64,000 nucleotides of DNA from assembly GCF_010998615.1 (NCBI RefSeq), contig NZ_JAAEAH010000034.1, forward strand, positions 1 through 64,000, written 5' to 3'. Of the stretch, positions 7,818 to 15,911 are shown piece by piece (within the stretch, counting starts at the first letter, position 1; each line of letters opens with the position of its first letter). Source of the stretch: Myxococcus sp. CA023 (GTDB taxonomy: Bacteria > Myxococcota > Myxococcia > Myxococcales > Myxococcaceae). The position numbers and the translations under genes are program-made. The notes under the pieces were generated by a model. The model was not told where the DNA came from. It did no database searches and saw only the letters and a program-made list of their open reading frames with translations.

Positions 7818-10487
7818 CTACCCGGTGTTGCGCATGCCGGCGGCGATGCCGTTGAGCGTGAGCAACAGTGGACGATCCACCTCCGCCTGGCCCTCGCGCT
7901 TGCGCTTGAGCAGCTCCACCTGGAGGAAGGACATGGGGTCCACATAGGGGTTGCGTAGGGAGATGCTGCGCTGGAGCTGCGGGTTGTTGTCGAGCAGCTT
8001 CGACTCGCCCGTCAGCCGCTTCACCTGCCTGCGCGTGCGCCGGTGCTCCTGCTGGATGCGCCGCCACACCGAACGGGTGGCGGGAGGCGCCAGCGACGCG
8101 TAACGCCCGGCGATGGCCACGTCCGACTTCGCCAGCACCATGGTGACGTTGTCGATGACGGCGCGGAAGAAGGGCCACTCCCGGTACATGCGCTTGAGCT
8201 GCGCCGCCCCACCCTCCTCGTTCGAGAAGGCCTCCAGCGCCGAGCCCACGCCGTACCAGCCCGGGAGGATGGCCCGGTTTTGCGTCCAGGCGAAGACCCA
8301 CGGAATCGCGCGCAGCGTGTCCAGGCCTCCCGCCCTGCGCTTGCTGGGGCGCGAGCCGATGGGCAGCGACGCAATCTCCTCCACCGGCGTCGCGGCGGTG
8401 AAGAACTCCAGGAACCGCGGGTCCTCCCACACCAGGGCGCGATACGCCTTGCGCCCCGTCTCCGCCAGCGTGTCGAACACGGTACGGAAGGTGCGCTCGG
8501 CCTCGGGCTCCGGTCGCGGCTGCGCATCCAGCGTGTGCAGCAGCACGCCGCCCAGGATGAGCTCCACCGTGCGCCGCGCCAGCTCCGGGCGCGCGTACTT
8601 GTGGTCCAGCGCCTCGCCCTGCTCCGTCGCCTTGTAGCCACCCGCCACCGCGCCAGGCGGCAGCGCGAGAATCGCCTCCTGCGCGGGACCACCACCACGC
8701 GCCACGGACTCGCCGCGGCCGTGGAAGAGTCGCAGCGGGACGCCCGCCTCGCGAGACACCTCCGTGAGCGCCACCTGCGCGCGGTACAGCGCCGCGCTGG
8801 CCGCCAGGAGCCCCACCTCCTTGCCGGAGTCGCTGTAGCCCACCATCACTTCCTGGCCACCGCGCACGTCCAGGTGCTTGCGGTACTCCGCGTCCGCGAA
8901 GAGCGTGCGCAGCACGTCCGGGCCCGAGTCCAGCGCGCCCAGTTGCTCGAACAGCGGCACCACATTCACCGTGGCGCAGCCCCGCTTCTCGTCCCACAGG
9001 CCCGCGTGCTTCAAGCAGCGGAAGGCCGCGAGCACGTCCTCGGCGGTGCTGGCCATGCTGAGGATGAGCGTGCGGCACGCGGACTCACCCGACTCCGACT
9101 GGGCCTCCCTCAGCCGTGCCAGCACTTCCAGGAGCCGCGCCCCACCTTCCGTCGGCGCCGGGCCCCCGTTGAACGAGCCCGCCGCGCTCACCGCGTCCTC
9201 GGCCGGCGCGCGCACCTCCAGCTCCGCCAGTGACAGTCCCAGCGCGAGCACCCGCTCCCGGACCTGCCGCACGTCGCGAAGTCCCGCGTGCGTGCCCTTC
9301 GACGCCTCCAGCGCGCGACCCAGCACGTCCAGGTCCGCCAGCAAGGCCTCCGGCGTGCGGTAGGCGCCCTGTGGCATGGGGACGCTCGCCCCGGCGCGCT
9401 GCTGCGTCACGTAGTGGAGCGCACGGTGCAGCCGCTCCTCCATGAAGCGCAGCTTGTGCCGCAGCGGCTCGCCCGGGGTACGGGGACCGTAGCGGCGCTC
9501 GGTGTCGGGCAGCGCCTCCGCGTCCTTCGCCACCGAGCTCAGCAGCTCCTCGGACGGCTTCGCGTGACGCGCCGACTGGGACAGCCGCCCGCCCAACCGC
9601 TCCAGGTCATGCAGCAACCGCCGCAGTCCACGGGCCCGGTGCGCGCGCAGCGTGTCCGCGAACACGTCGGGCGTCACCAGCGGATTGCCATCCATGTCCC
9701 CGCCCACCCATGAGTGGATGCGCACGGGCGTGTCCACCGGCCCCAGCGGCTCGCCGTAGGCGCGCTCGAAGGCCCAGTCCAGCAGCTCGGGCAGCAGGGA
9801 CAGCTCGTCGGCGAGAACCTCCTCCACGTACCAGAGGACGTTCTTCACCTCGTCACCCACGGTGGGGCGCTCGCGGCGCAGCTCATCCGTCTGCCACAGG
9901 AGGGTGATTTCCTCGCGCAGCAGCGCCAGGTTCACCGAGGACTCGCGCGGCGTCAGCTCGCAGCGGTCCCGCTCCTCTAGCAGGCCCGCCATGCGGTCGA
10001 GCTTCTCCAGCAGGGTGCGGCGCACGGCCTGCGTGGGGTGCGCGGTGAGCGTCAGCGTCACGCGCATGGTGCGCATGGCCTCGCGCACGCGCTCCGCGGG
10101 GATGCCCGCTTCCTTGAGCACGAGCAGCGTGGCCTCCAGCGAGCCGCGCTGGGGCTTGGCGGACGCGGCCTCAGCGTGGGTGCGGGCGCGGCGGATGCGG
10201 TGGTGCTGCTCCGCCAGGTTCACCAACTGGAAGTAGACGGAGAAGGCGCGCAGCACCGGCTCTGCCCGTTCCAGCGGCAGGCGTTGGAGCACCTCCGCCA
10301 GCTCGGCCGCCACCGCGCGCCGGCCGGCCACGGGGCCTCGGCGGCGCTGGATGGCGAGGCGGCGCACTTCTTCTTCCAGGTCGAAGAGCGCCTGCCCTTC
10401 CTGTTCGACGAGGACTTCTCCCAGGAGCCGGCCAAGCAGGCGGACATCCCGGCGCAGCGGCTGATCCACGGCACGCAGTCGGGCCAT
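7818..10487 (-). CDS. ppc: Phosphoenolpyruvate carboxylase
   Basis: This enzyme carboxylates phosphoenolpyruvate with bicarbonate to oxaloacetate, refilling the TCA cycle. The 889-residue length fits bacterial PEPC. Signature 1, LTAHPTQAVRRTL, holds the catalytic His near residue 150. Signature 2 is seen as GYSDSGKEVG. The glycine-rich loop is HGRGESVARGGGP, which differs from the classic HGRGGSxGRGG form. RAIPWVFAWTQNRAILPGW and the C-terminal GMRNTG are typical. This matches the shorter subtype also found in Deinococcus. The gene starts at the edge of a divergent promoter region with an inverted repeat (10573-10592). A small unknown gene follows in the same operon. Confidence 0.95.
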   Translation of the reverse strand: MARLRAVDQPLRRDVRLLGRLLGEVLVEQEGQALFDLEEEVRRLAIQRRRGPVAGRRAVAAELAEVLQRLPLERAEPVLRAFSVYFQLVNLAEQHHRIRRARTHAEAASAKPQRGSLEATLLVLKEAGIPAERVREAMRTMRVTLTLTAHPTQAVRRTLLEKLDRMAGLLEERDRCELTPRESSVNLALLREEITLLWQTDELRRERPTVGDEVKNVLWYVEEVLADELSLLPELLDWAFERAYGEPLGPVDTPVRIHSWVGGDMDGNPLVTPDVFADTLRAHRARGLRRLLHDLERLGGRLSQSARHAKPSEELLSSVAKDAEALPDTERRYGPRTPGEPLRHKLRFMEERLHRALHYVTQQRAGASVPMPQGAYRTPEALLADLDVLGRALEASKGTHAGLRDVRQVRERVLALGLSLAELEVRAPAEDAVSAAGSFNGGPAPTEGGARLLEVLARLREAQSESGESACRTLILSMASTAEDVLAAFRCLKHAGLWDEKRGCATVNVVPLFEQLGALDSGPDVLRTLFADAEYRKHLDVRGGQEVMVGYSDSGKEVGLLAASAALYRAQVALTEVSREAGVPLRLFHGRGESVARGGGPAQEAILALPPGAVAGGYKATEQGEALDHKYARPELARRTVELILGGVLLHTLDAQPRPEPEAERTFRTVFDTLAETGRKAYRALVWEDPRFLEFFTAATPVEEIASLPIGSRPSKRRAGGLDTLRAIPWVFAWTQNRAILPGWYGVGSALEAFSNEEGGAAQLKRMYREWPFFRAVIDNVTMVLAKSDVAIAGRYASLAPPATRSVWRRIQQEHRRTRRQVKRLTGESKLLDNNPQLQRSISLRNPYVDPMSFLQVELLKRKREGQAEVDRPLLLTLNGIAAGMRNTG

Positions 10488-10572
10488 ATGGTGCGACGGT
10501 AGCCGCTGAGCAGCGAACTGGCCCGCATTTCCGCGCGAGAAAGTGACGTGCGCCCGCGAATCACGGCGATGC

Positions 10573-10592
10573 GTCTGTCATTCCCGACAGAC
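10573..10592. promoter_or_regulatory. Inverted repeat in the ppc divergent promoter region
   Basis: GTCTGTC and GACAGAC form a perfect 7-bp inverted repeat with a 6-base spacer. It lies 86 bp upstream of the ppc start and about 150 bp before the divergent hypothetical gene. It could be an operator dyad or an RNA hairpin in the ppc leader. No regulator gene is adjacent. Confidence 0.35.
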
Positions 10593-10738
10593 TCGGTCCC
10601 GAAACGCGCCAGCACGCGCCACCGCCCGAAAGCCACCCGACCCCGTGGCTCCAGAGCCACACACCCACCCGGTCCAGGCCTTGCACAACAGGCCTCCCGT
10701 GGGCCGCGAACGACACCGCGGCCGAGGAGCTTGTCGCC

Positions 10739-11233
10739 ATGTGGACGATGCGGGGGTGGAAGGTGACGTTGCTGTGTGGCTGGCTGGCCGCGCCGGTGGC
10801 CATGGCCGAGACGGCGATGCTCGACGGGGTGCCCCGGGATGCGAGGGCCGCCCGTGGCGCGGAACTGCTCCCCTCAGAGCCGATGTTCCCCGACGCGGGC
10901 CCAGGCGAGGTGGACGGCCCCGTCCTTCGTTACGCGGAGCCGGTGTCCTGCCCCGCTGCGCCCGAGGGCCGGGTGTGGGTGGCGGAGACGCAGGCGTGCG
11001 ACGACGCCGGCTGCGAGTCGCTCACGACGGTGTGGGCGGGCTCGTGGACCGTCGAGGACGCAGGGCTGGAAGTGCGCTGTGAGACGGACCGCGTGGTGCT
11101 GGCCGCGGGCGAATGGCGGATGGTGCTCACGCCAGGCGCGGGCGGCGGGCTGGAGGTGAGTGAGCTGACGCCGCCGGAGCCCGAGTCGCTGTCGGCGGCG
11201 CGTCCCTCGGAGACACCGGCCTCCGAGGACTGA
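10739..11233 (+). CDS. Small secreted protein of unknown function
   Basis: A 164-residue protein with a clear N-terminal signal peptide (MRGWKVTLLCGWLAAPVAMA, cut after AMA). There is no lipobox, so it is probably periplasmic or released. The mature part is acidic and beta-rich, with four cysteines (CPAAPE ... ACDDAGC ... RCETD) that could form two disulphides, and a Pro/Glu/Ser-rich C-terminus. No family is recognised. The start is ATG 10739 or ATG 10748. It converges on the helicase gene, with 6 bp between the two stop codons. Confidence 0.6.
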   Translation: MWTMRGWKVTLLCGWLAAPVAMAETAMLDGVPRDARAARGAELLPSEPMFPDAGPGEVDGPVLRYAEPVSCPAAPEGRVWVAETQACDDAGCESLTTVWAGSWTVEDAGLEVRCETDRVVLAAGEWRMVLTPGAGGGLEVSELTPPEPESLSAARPSETPASED

Positions 11234-11239
11234 GCCGGG

Positions 11240-13789
11240 CTACACGCCGATGCGGCGGAGCATCAGGATGGGGCCTTCATCCAGGCGCCTGTCCCGCAGG
11301 TCGATCTCGCAGTCGATCATCCAGTCGCCGTGCCCTTCCGGGTCGATGATGCGCTGCTGGGTCTCCCACAGCCGCGTGCCTGACTCCTTCAAGAAGGTGT
11401 TGGCGGGCTTGCGTGCCTGGGGTGTGAGCACCACGACCTTGTGCTCCTCGAAGTACGGCGCCATGGCCTGCTCCAGCTTGGGGGCCGTCCATTCGCCCAG
11501 CGCGTTGTCCAGCATGGCCAACGCGTCCATGTAGCGCTTCTGGCCCAGCGCCTTGAGCAGCCGGTGCAGCTCCTCGCGCACCCGCGCGGCGAAGGCCTTC
11601 GGGTCGTCGGTGAGCTCCTTCGGCTTGAGCTCCACCACCGGCTTCGCCTCGACGGCGGCGTCCGGGTTGCGCATGCGCTCCCACTCATCCAGCAGGCTGG
11701 AGTCCACCTGCCGGAGCGTGGCGCGCAGGTGGTCGATGAAGTCCTCCACCTCCTCCGTGCGGAAGCGCTCCGGCACCGTCTGCACCAGCGTCTTGTACGT
11801 GTCATTCACGTACCGCAGCAGCACGCCCTCGCTGCGCTGCAGGCCGTAATCACGGATGTAGTCCGGGAAGGACATGAACCGCTCGAACATGTCCCGGACA
11901 ATGGACTTGGGCCGGATGTTCTCCTCGCCCACCCACGGGTGCTTCTGCGCGAACTTGTTGAAGGTGCCGTAGATGAAGTCGCGGTTGGGCTTGGGCCACT
12001 CGAGCTTCTCGAGCTCCGCCATGCGGTCGTCGTACTCCACGCCCTGCGCCTTCAGCTCGTTGATCTTCTCGCCCTTGAGCTGGTTGAGCTGCGCGTAGAG
12101 CACCACGTCCGGGTTCTCCAGGATGGCCTCCACCAGCGACACCACGTCGAGCGCGTACGTGTCCGTGGTCGGATCCAACAGCTCCAACGTGTCGAGCAGG
12201 TACAGCGACAGCGTGTGGTTGAGGCTGAAGTCGTGCTGCATCTCCCCCGCCACCTTCACCGTGGCGCCCGAGCCACCCTGCCCCTTCTCCACCTCGAGGA
12301 TTTCCGCGTCGCGCAGCGTGCGGAAGTCGCGCGCGGCCTCCTTGAGGTGCCGGCGCTTGAGGTAGTCCGAGTCGTGGCTGCGCTGCACCAGCGTCACCAG
12401 CCGCTTGTACCCGCCGTTGCCTTCCGTCTGGTGGTCGCTCTGGAGCAGGTTGAGAATCATGCCGTGCGACACCGCGAAGCGGGACTCCAGCGGCTCCGGC
12501 ATGCCGCTCTGGAGCCGCTCGAAGGTGCTCCGGTCGTACTGCACGAAGTTCTTCTGCGGCGGCTTGGCCTTGGGCGTCTTCTTCTTACCCGCGGCCTCCT
12601 TGGCGGCCAGCTTGATGTTCTCGATGACGTACTCGGGCGCCTGGGCCACCACGCTGCCCTGGGTGTCGAAGCCCTTGCGGCCCGCGCGGCCGGCGATCTG
12701 CTGGAAGTCGCGCACGCTCAGCGTGGTCAGCTTCTCGCCGTTGAACTTGAAGAGCTGCGTGAAGAGCACCGTGCGGATGGGGATGTTGACGCCCACGCCC
12801 AGCGTGTCCGTGCCGCTGATGACCTTGAGGTGTCCGTGCTGGGCCAGCTTCTCCACCAGCAGGCGGTACTTGGGCAGCAGGCCGGCGTGGTGCATGCCGA
12901 TGCCGTGGCGCAGGAAGCGCTGGAACTCCTTGCCGTAGGGCGTGTCGAAGGGCGCGTCCTGGAGCGCCAGCCGGATGGCCTCCTTCTCCTCCTTGGTGGA
13001 GAAGTCCACGCTCATCAGGTTCTGCGCCTGCTCGGCGGCGGTGCGCTGGGTGAAGTTGACCAGGTAGATGGGGTACTTCCCACGAGCAATCAGGTCTTCA
13101 ATCGTCTCGTGCAGCGGCGACTCGCGGTAGTCGAAGTCCAGCGGCACGGGGCGCTCGGCGCTGCGCACGGTGGCCACTTCCCGGCCGGTGAGCTTCGCCA
13201 GGCTCTCCTCGATGACGTGCGTTGGGCCCAGCGTGGCGGACATCAGCAGGAAGGTGGTGTCCGGCAGCGCGATGAGCGGCAACTGCCAGGCCACGCCGCG
13301 CTCGCGGTCCGAGTAGTAGTGGAACTCGTCCATGACGACGTAGTCCACGCGGGCGCTCGCGTCGCGCAGGGCCAGGTTGGCGAGGATTTCGGCGGTGCAG
13401 CAGATGATGGGCGCGTCGCGGTTGATGCTCGCGTCGCCGGTGAGCATGCCCACGTTCTCCGCGCCGAAGGCGTCGCAGAGGGCGAAGAACTTCTCGTTCA
13501 CCAGGGCCTTGATGGGGCAGGTGTAGAAGGAGACCTTCCCCTCCGCCATGGCCTTGAAGTGGAGCGCCGTCGCCACCAGCGACTTGCCGGAGCCGGTGGG
13601 CGTCTTGAGGAACAGGTGCTTGCCCGCCAGCAGCTCCAGGATGGCCTCTTCCTGGGCCGAATAGAGGCTCAAGCCATTGGCCGCCACGTAGCCGACGAAG
13701 CGGTTGAGGATTTCATCCGCGTCCAGGGGCGGTTCGCCCTTCTTGGGGAGCAGTGCGGCGAGCGGAGCTTGGGTTTCAGAGGTGGCCAT
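11240..13789 (-). CDS. Ski2-like DEAD/DEAH-box helicase with C-terminal DUF3516-type domain
   Basis: A 849-residue superfamily 2 helicase, probably acting on RNA. Domain 1 has Walker A TPTGSGKS near residue 65, the box DEFH (VMDEFHYY) and motif III LLMSATL. Domain 2 has HHAGLLPKYRLLVE, SGTDTLGVGVNIP and QIAGRAGRKGFD (motif VI), characteristic of the Ski2/HelY group. The C-terminal 400 residues match the size and helical look of the DUF3516 domain found on actinobacterial and myxobacterial homologues. The ATG at 13789 (MATSETQ) is chosen; the upstream in-frame extension is not conserved-looking. It is a single-gene unit. The cellular role is unknown; RNA processing or decay is the family expectation. 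Confidence 0.88.
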   Translation of the reverse strand: MATSETQAPLAALLPKKGEPPLDADEILNRFVGYVAANGLSLYSAQEEAILELLAGKHLFLKTPTGSGKSLVATALHFKAMAEGKVSFYTCPIKALVNEKFFALCDAFGAENVGMLTGDASINRDAPIICCTAEILANLALRDASARVDYVVMDEFHYYSDRERGVAWQLPLIALPDTTFLLMSATLGPTHVIEESLAKLTGREVATVRSAERPVPLDFDYRESPLHETIEDLIARGKYPIYLVNFTQRTAAEQAQNLMSVDFSTKEEKEAIRLALQDAPFDTPYGKEFQRFLRHGIGMHHAGLLPKYRLLVEKLAQHGHLKVISGTDTLGVGVNIPIRTVLFTQLFKFNGEKLTTLSVRDFQQIAGRAGRKGFDTQGSVVAQAPEYVIENIKLAAKEAAGKKKTPKAKPPQKNFVQYDRSTFERLQSGMPEPLESRFAVSHGMILNLLQSDHQTEGNGGYKRLVTLVQRSHDSDYLKRRHLKEAARDFRTLRDAEILEVEKGQGGSGATVKVAGEMQHDFSLNHTLSLYLLDTLELLDPTTDTYALDVVSLVEAILENPDVVLYAQLNQLKGEKINELKAQGVEYDDRMAELEKLEWPKPNRDFIYGTFNKFAQKHPWVGEENIRPKSIVRDMFERFMSFPDYIRDYGLQRSEGVLLRYVNDTYKTLVQTVPERFRTEEVEDFIDHLRATLRQVDSSLLDEWERMRNPDAAVEAKPVVELKPKELTDDPKAFAARVREELHRLLKALGQKRYMDALAMLDNALGEWTAPKLEQAMAPYFEEHKVVVLTPQARKPANTFLKESGTRLWETQQRIIDPEGHGDWMIDCEIDLRDRRLDEGPILMLRRIGV

Positions 13790-14009
13790 CACCCGTGGAC
13801 AATAGGCGGCGCGCCCGGCCCCTACCGGGAAAATCGCAATCGGCGGCACGGGGCGTGACGGCAGGCGCCCCCTTCCCGCTCGGAAGGGCCGGGGGAAGGC
13901 CCCCTGGAGGCGTGTCCGCGAGGCCCCGGGCGCAAGGTCCGGGGGCGCGATACCCGGGCCCCGGCCCGCTCCGTACCGTTGCCCATGGACTGAAGGTCAG
14001 GGGGTGGGG

Positions 14010-14690
14010 ATGCGGAGAACCGTCAGACAGAAGATGACGCGCCTCAAGCGTGCGGCGCTGCTGGGAGGTCTGGCTTCCGCGCCCTGCCTCTGGAGCGGCT
14101 GTGAGCAGCGACGGGGCCCCACGGTGAACGCGGCCGATGTTGCCGAGGCCCCGGGTGTCGCGGGGCTGGAAGGCGGTCCCTCCACCACCACGATTCCAAC
14201 GGCTGACGGCGGGAATGCTGGCGCAGGGCCGGGCCAGACGCCAGGCCACGCCGACACCGGCACGGGTGGCGCGGGAGCCCACGGCGGGACCGGCAGCCGG
14301 AGCGAGACTCCAGGCGCGAGCGCATACACACCCGGCCGCGGCCCGCGGGACAGCGGCAACTGGACCGGTGGTGGCAGCGGCCCGCACGATAGCGGCAGCC
14401 GGACCGGTGGTGGCAGCGGCGCTGGCCGAGGTGGCTTCGGAGGCGGGGGCAGCCTCACGGGTGGCCACAGCGCCACCGGTGGGGACAGCCTGTCGAGCGG
14501 AAACAGCGTGACGGGGGGCGGCAGCAGCACCGGTCACGGCGGCAGCGGAGTCATCTCCGGCGGCAGTGGCTCGGGTGGAGGCACGGGCTTGCGCGGCGGA
14601 GGAAGCAGCGCGGGTGGCTCGTCCTCGGAAAGAGGAGGGCTGGATAGCACCCGTGGCGGCAACAGCACGTCCGGCGACGGCAGCGACTAG
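14010..14690 (+). CDS. Gly/Ser-rich low-complexity lipoprotein
   Basis: A 226-residue exported lipoprotein. A basic N-terminus and hydrophobic core lead to a lipobox (LWSGC). The mature part from about residue 60 is nearly all Gly, Ser and Thr, with repeats such as SGSRTGGGSG and GTGSRSETPG. These repeats recall flexible adhesive or spacer regions of myxobacterial surface proteins. No globular domain is visible. GTG 14004, ATG 14010 and ATG 14034 are possible starts. The repeat DNA (GGCGGCAG- and ACCGGTGGTGGCAG-like units) is prone to slippage. Function is unknown. Confidence 0.65.
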   Translation: MRRTVRQKMTRLKRAALLGGLASAPCLWSGCEQRRGPTVNAADVAEAPGVAGLEGGPSTTTIPTADGGNAGAGPGQTPGHADTGTGGAGAHGGTGSRSETPGASAYTPGRGPRDSGNWTGGGSGPHDSGSRTGGGSGAGRGGFGGGGSLTGGHSATGGDSLSSGNSVTGGGSSTGHGGSGVISGGSGSGGGTGLRGGGSSAGGSSSERGGLDSTRGGNSTSGDGSD

Positions 14691-14829
14691 GGAGTCTCGC
14701 GGTCCGGTGGGCTGCTGGGGCTCTGACGCCGCCTCACGCGGCGCACCTCACCGCCACGCGCGTTGCAATCGCTCTGGAGGAACGGCCGGAGCGTGTGTCG
14801 CCTGGGCCCGACACGCCTCGAAACACAAA

Positions 14830-14859
14830 CGGGATGAGCGGACCGTTCCACCCATCCCG
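14830..14859 (-). terminator. Intrinsic terminator reading leftwards
   Basis: CGGGATG (14830-14836) pairs with CATCCCG (14853-14859). Read on the minus strand the hairpin is followed by GTTTGTGTTTC, a T-rich tail, so it would terminate a leftward transcript. It begins 26 bp after the stop of the small minus-strand frame at 14885. The surrounding 14691-15187 holds no other gene that I can see. Confidence 0.5.
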
Positions 14860-14884
14860 AGCGCTCAAACCCAGATGACGCGGC

Positions 14885-15085
14885 CTACCGCGTCGGCTGC
14901 ATCGCCTGGATGACCGGGGCCTGCGCCCCCTGCTGCCTGATGTCCTCCAGCACGTCGTTCATCGACGCCATCAGCGCATGCGGCCCGGTGCCCATCCATG
15001 TCCCGGCTGCCTGGAGCATGGCCTCGATGCCGCCGCGCGCCCCCCCGATGACCCGGCCGCCTCGGACCGCCCCCCCGTCCACCAA
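14885..15085 (-). CDS. Possible small hypothetical protein
   Basis: A 66-codon frame starting from TTG 15085 or GTG 15082. The predicted protein has a Gly-rich N-terminus (GGAVRGGRVIGGARGG) and an amphipathic helix (MASMNDVLEDIRQQGAQ). Its composition is plausible for a real protein, and a T-tailed hairpin lies just after its stop codon. Against it, there is no clear ribosome-binding site and the frame is short. It reads towards the lipoprotein at 14010-14690. No function is suggested. Confidence 0.35.
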   Translation of the reverse strand: MVDGGAVRGGRVIGGARGGIEAMLQAAGTWMGTGPHALMASMNDVLEDIRQQGAQAPVIQAMQPTR

Positions 15086-15187
15086 AGCGTTGTCGCGTGC
15101 ACATCTCGCTCGTGCTTCCCGGCCATGGCGGTGTGCTTTTCAACTGCCCAACTTTCAGCTGAACAGCAGTTGAGGGGGACAATAGTC

Positions 15188-15781
15188 ATGCGAATCACAC
15201 GAGCGATGTTGGGTGTGGCGATGGTGGGGACGGCCGTGATGTTCGCCGGCTGCGGAGAGAGCAGCGCCAGCGATAACACGCTGGGGCCCCAGCAGGCGGC
15301 CGCGGACCATCCAGTGACGCTCACGGACGGCCAGATTCTGGGCGTGCTCCTGGTGGCCAACGCGGGCGAGGTGATTCTGGGCCAGGTGGGACAGGCGCAG
15401 GCCACCGACCCGACGGCACGTGACTACAACGCACGCATGGTCACCATGCACTCAGAGGTCATCCAGCGCCTGGAGCAGCTGGCCATGGCCCAGGGCATCG
15501 CGCCCGCGGAGAGCCCGGTGTCTGAGCACCTCCATCAGACGGTGGAGAAGACCATCGACCTGCTGAGCACCATGAAGGCCCCTGCCTTCGACCTGTCGGT
15601 GATGGATGCGCAAGTCGCCGCCCATGCCGGTACCGCCCTGCTGGGGGATTCTCTGCTCGCGCTGCAAGTGCAGAACCCGGCGCTCAAGGAAGAGCTGATG
15701 GCGATTCGGAAGACGGTCCAGGCCCACCTCCAGGAGGCCTCGAACATCCAGACCACGCTCTACAACGCGAAGCAGCCGTAG
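15188..15781 (+). CDS. DUF4142 lipoprotein
   Basis: A 197-residue exported lipoprotein of the DUF4142 family. The ATG at 15188 follows a GAGGGGG site. The signal peptide ends in MFAGC. The mature domain shows the family's ferritin-like helical pattern: a helix with TDGQILGVLLVANAGEV, a central ARMVTMHSEVIQRLEQL helix, then HLHQTVEKTIDLL, then a last helix ending LQEASNIQTTLYN. Family members are periplasmic and often stress-induced; no catalytic activity is established. Upstream in-frame ATGs are unlikely because they would bury the signal peptide. Confidence 0.85.
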   Translation: MRITRAMLGVAMVGTAVMFAGCGESSASDNTLGPQQAAADHPVTLTDGQILGVLLVANAGEVILGQVGQAQATDPTARDYNARMVTMHSEVIQRLEQLAMAQGIAPAESPVSEHLHQTVEKTIDLLSTMKAPAFDLSVMDAQVAAHAGTALLGDSLLALQVQNPALKEELMAIRKTVQAHLQEASNIQTTLYNAKQP

Positions 15782-15878
15782 CCGCCACGTGCAGCCGTCC
15801 GCCCGGGAGTCGCAGCCCCGAGCGTGACGGCGCTTCGCGCGTGGCGGCTTCCTGACAATGCCCCCTGTCCCTGGGGGC
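15780..15878. terminator. Two hairpins between converging genes
   Basis: AGCCGCCACG (15780-15789) pairs perfectly with CGTGGCGGCT (15840-15849), closing a 50-base loop. A second compact hairpin, GCCCCC/GGGGGC with a 7-base loop, lies at 15860-15878. They separate the DUF4142 gene from the oncoming Pat-like gene and probably act as transcription barriers. Neither has a strong T-tract. Confidence 0.45.
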
Positions 15879-15911
15879 GATGGCATGGTGAACGCCCGAC
15901 TCCAGCGCGCG

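Noticed and set aside
11441-13858. 805-codon open frame on the plus strand
   Set aside because: It lies wholly antisense to the helicase, whose motifs are unambiguous, and is rich in Leu/His/Arg/Val in antisense fashion.
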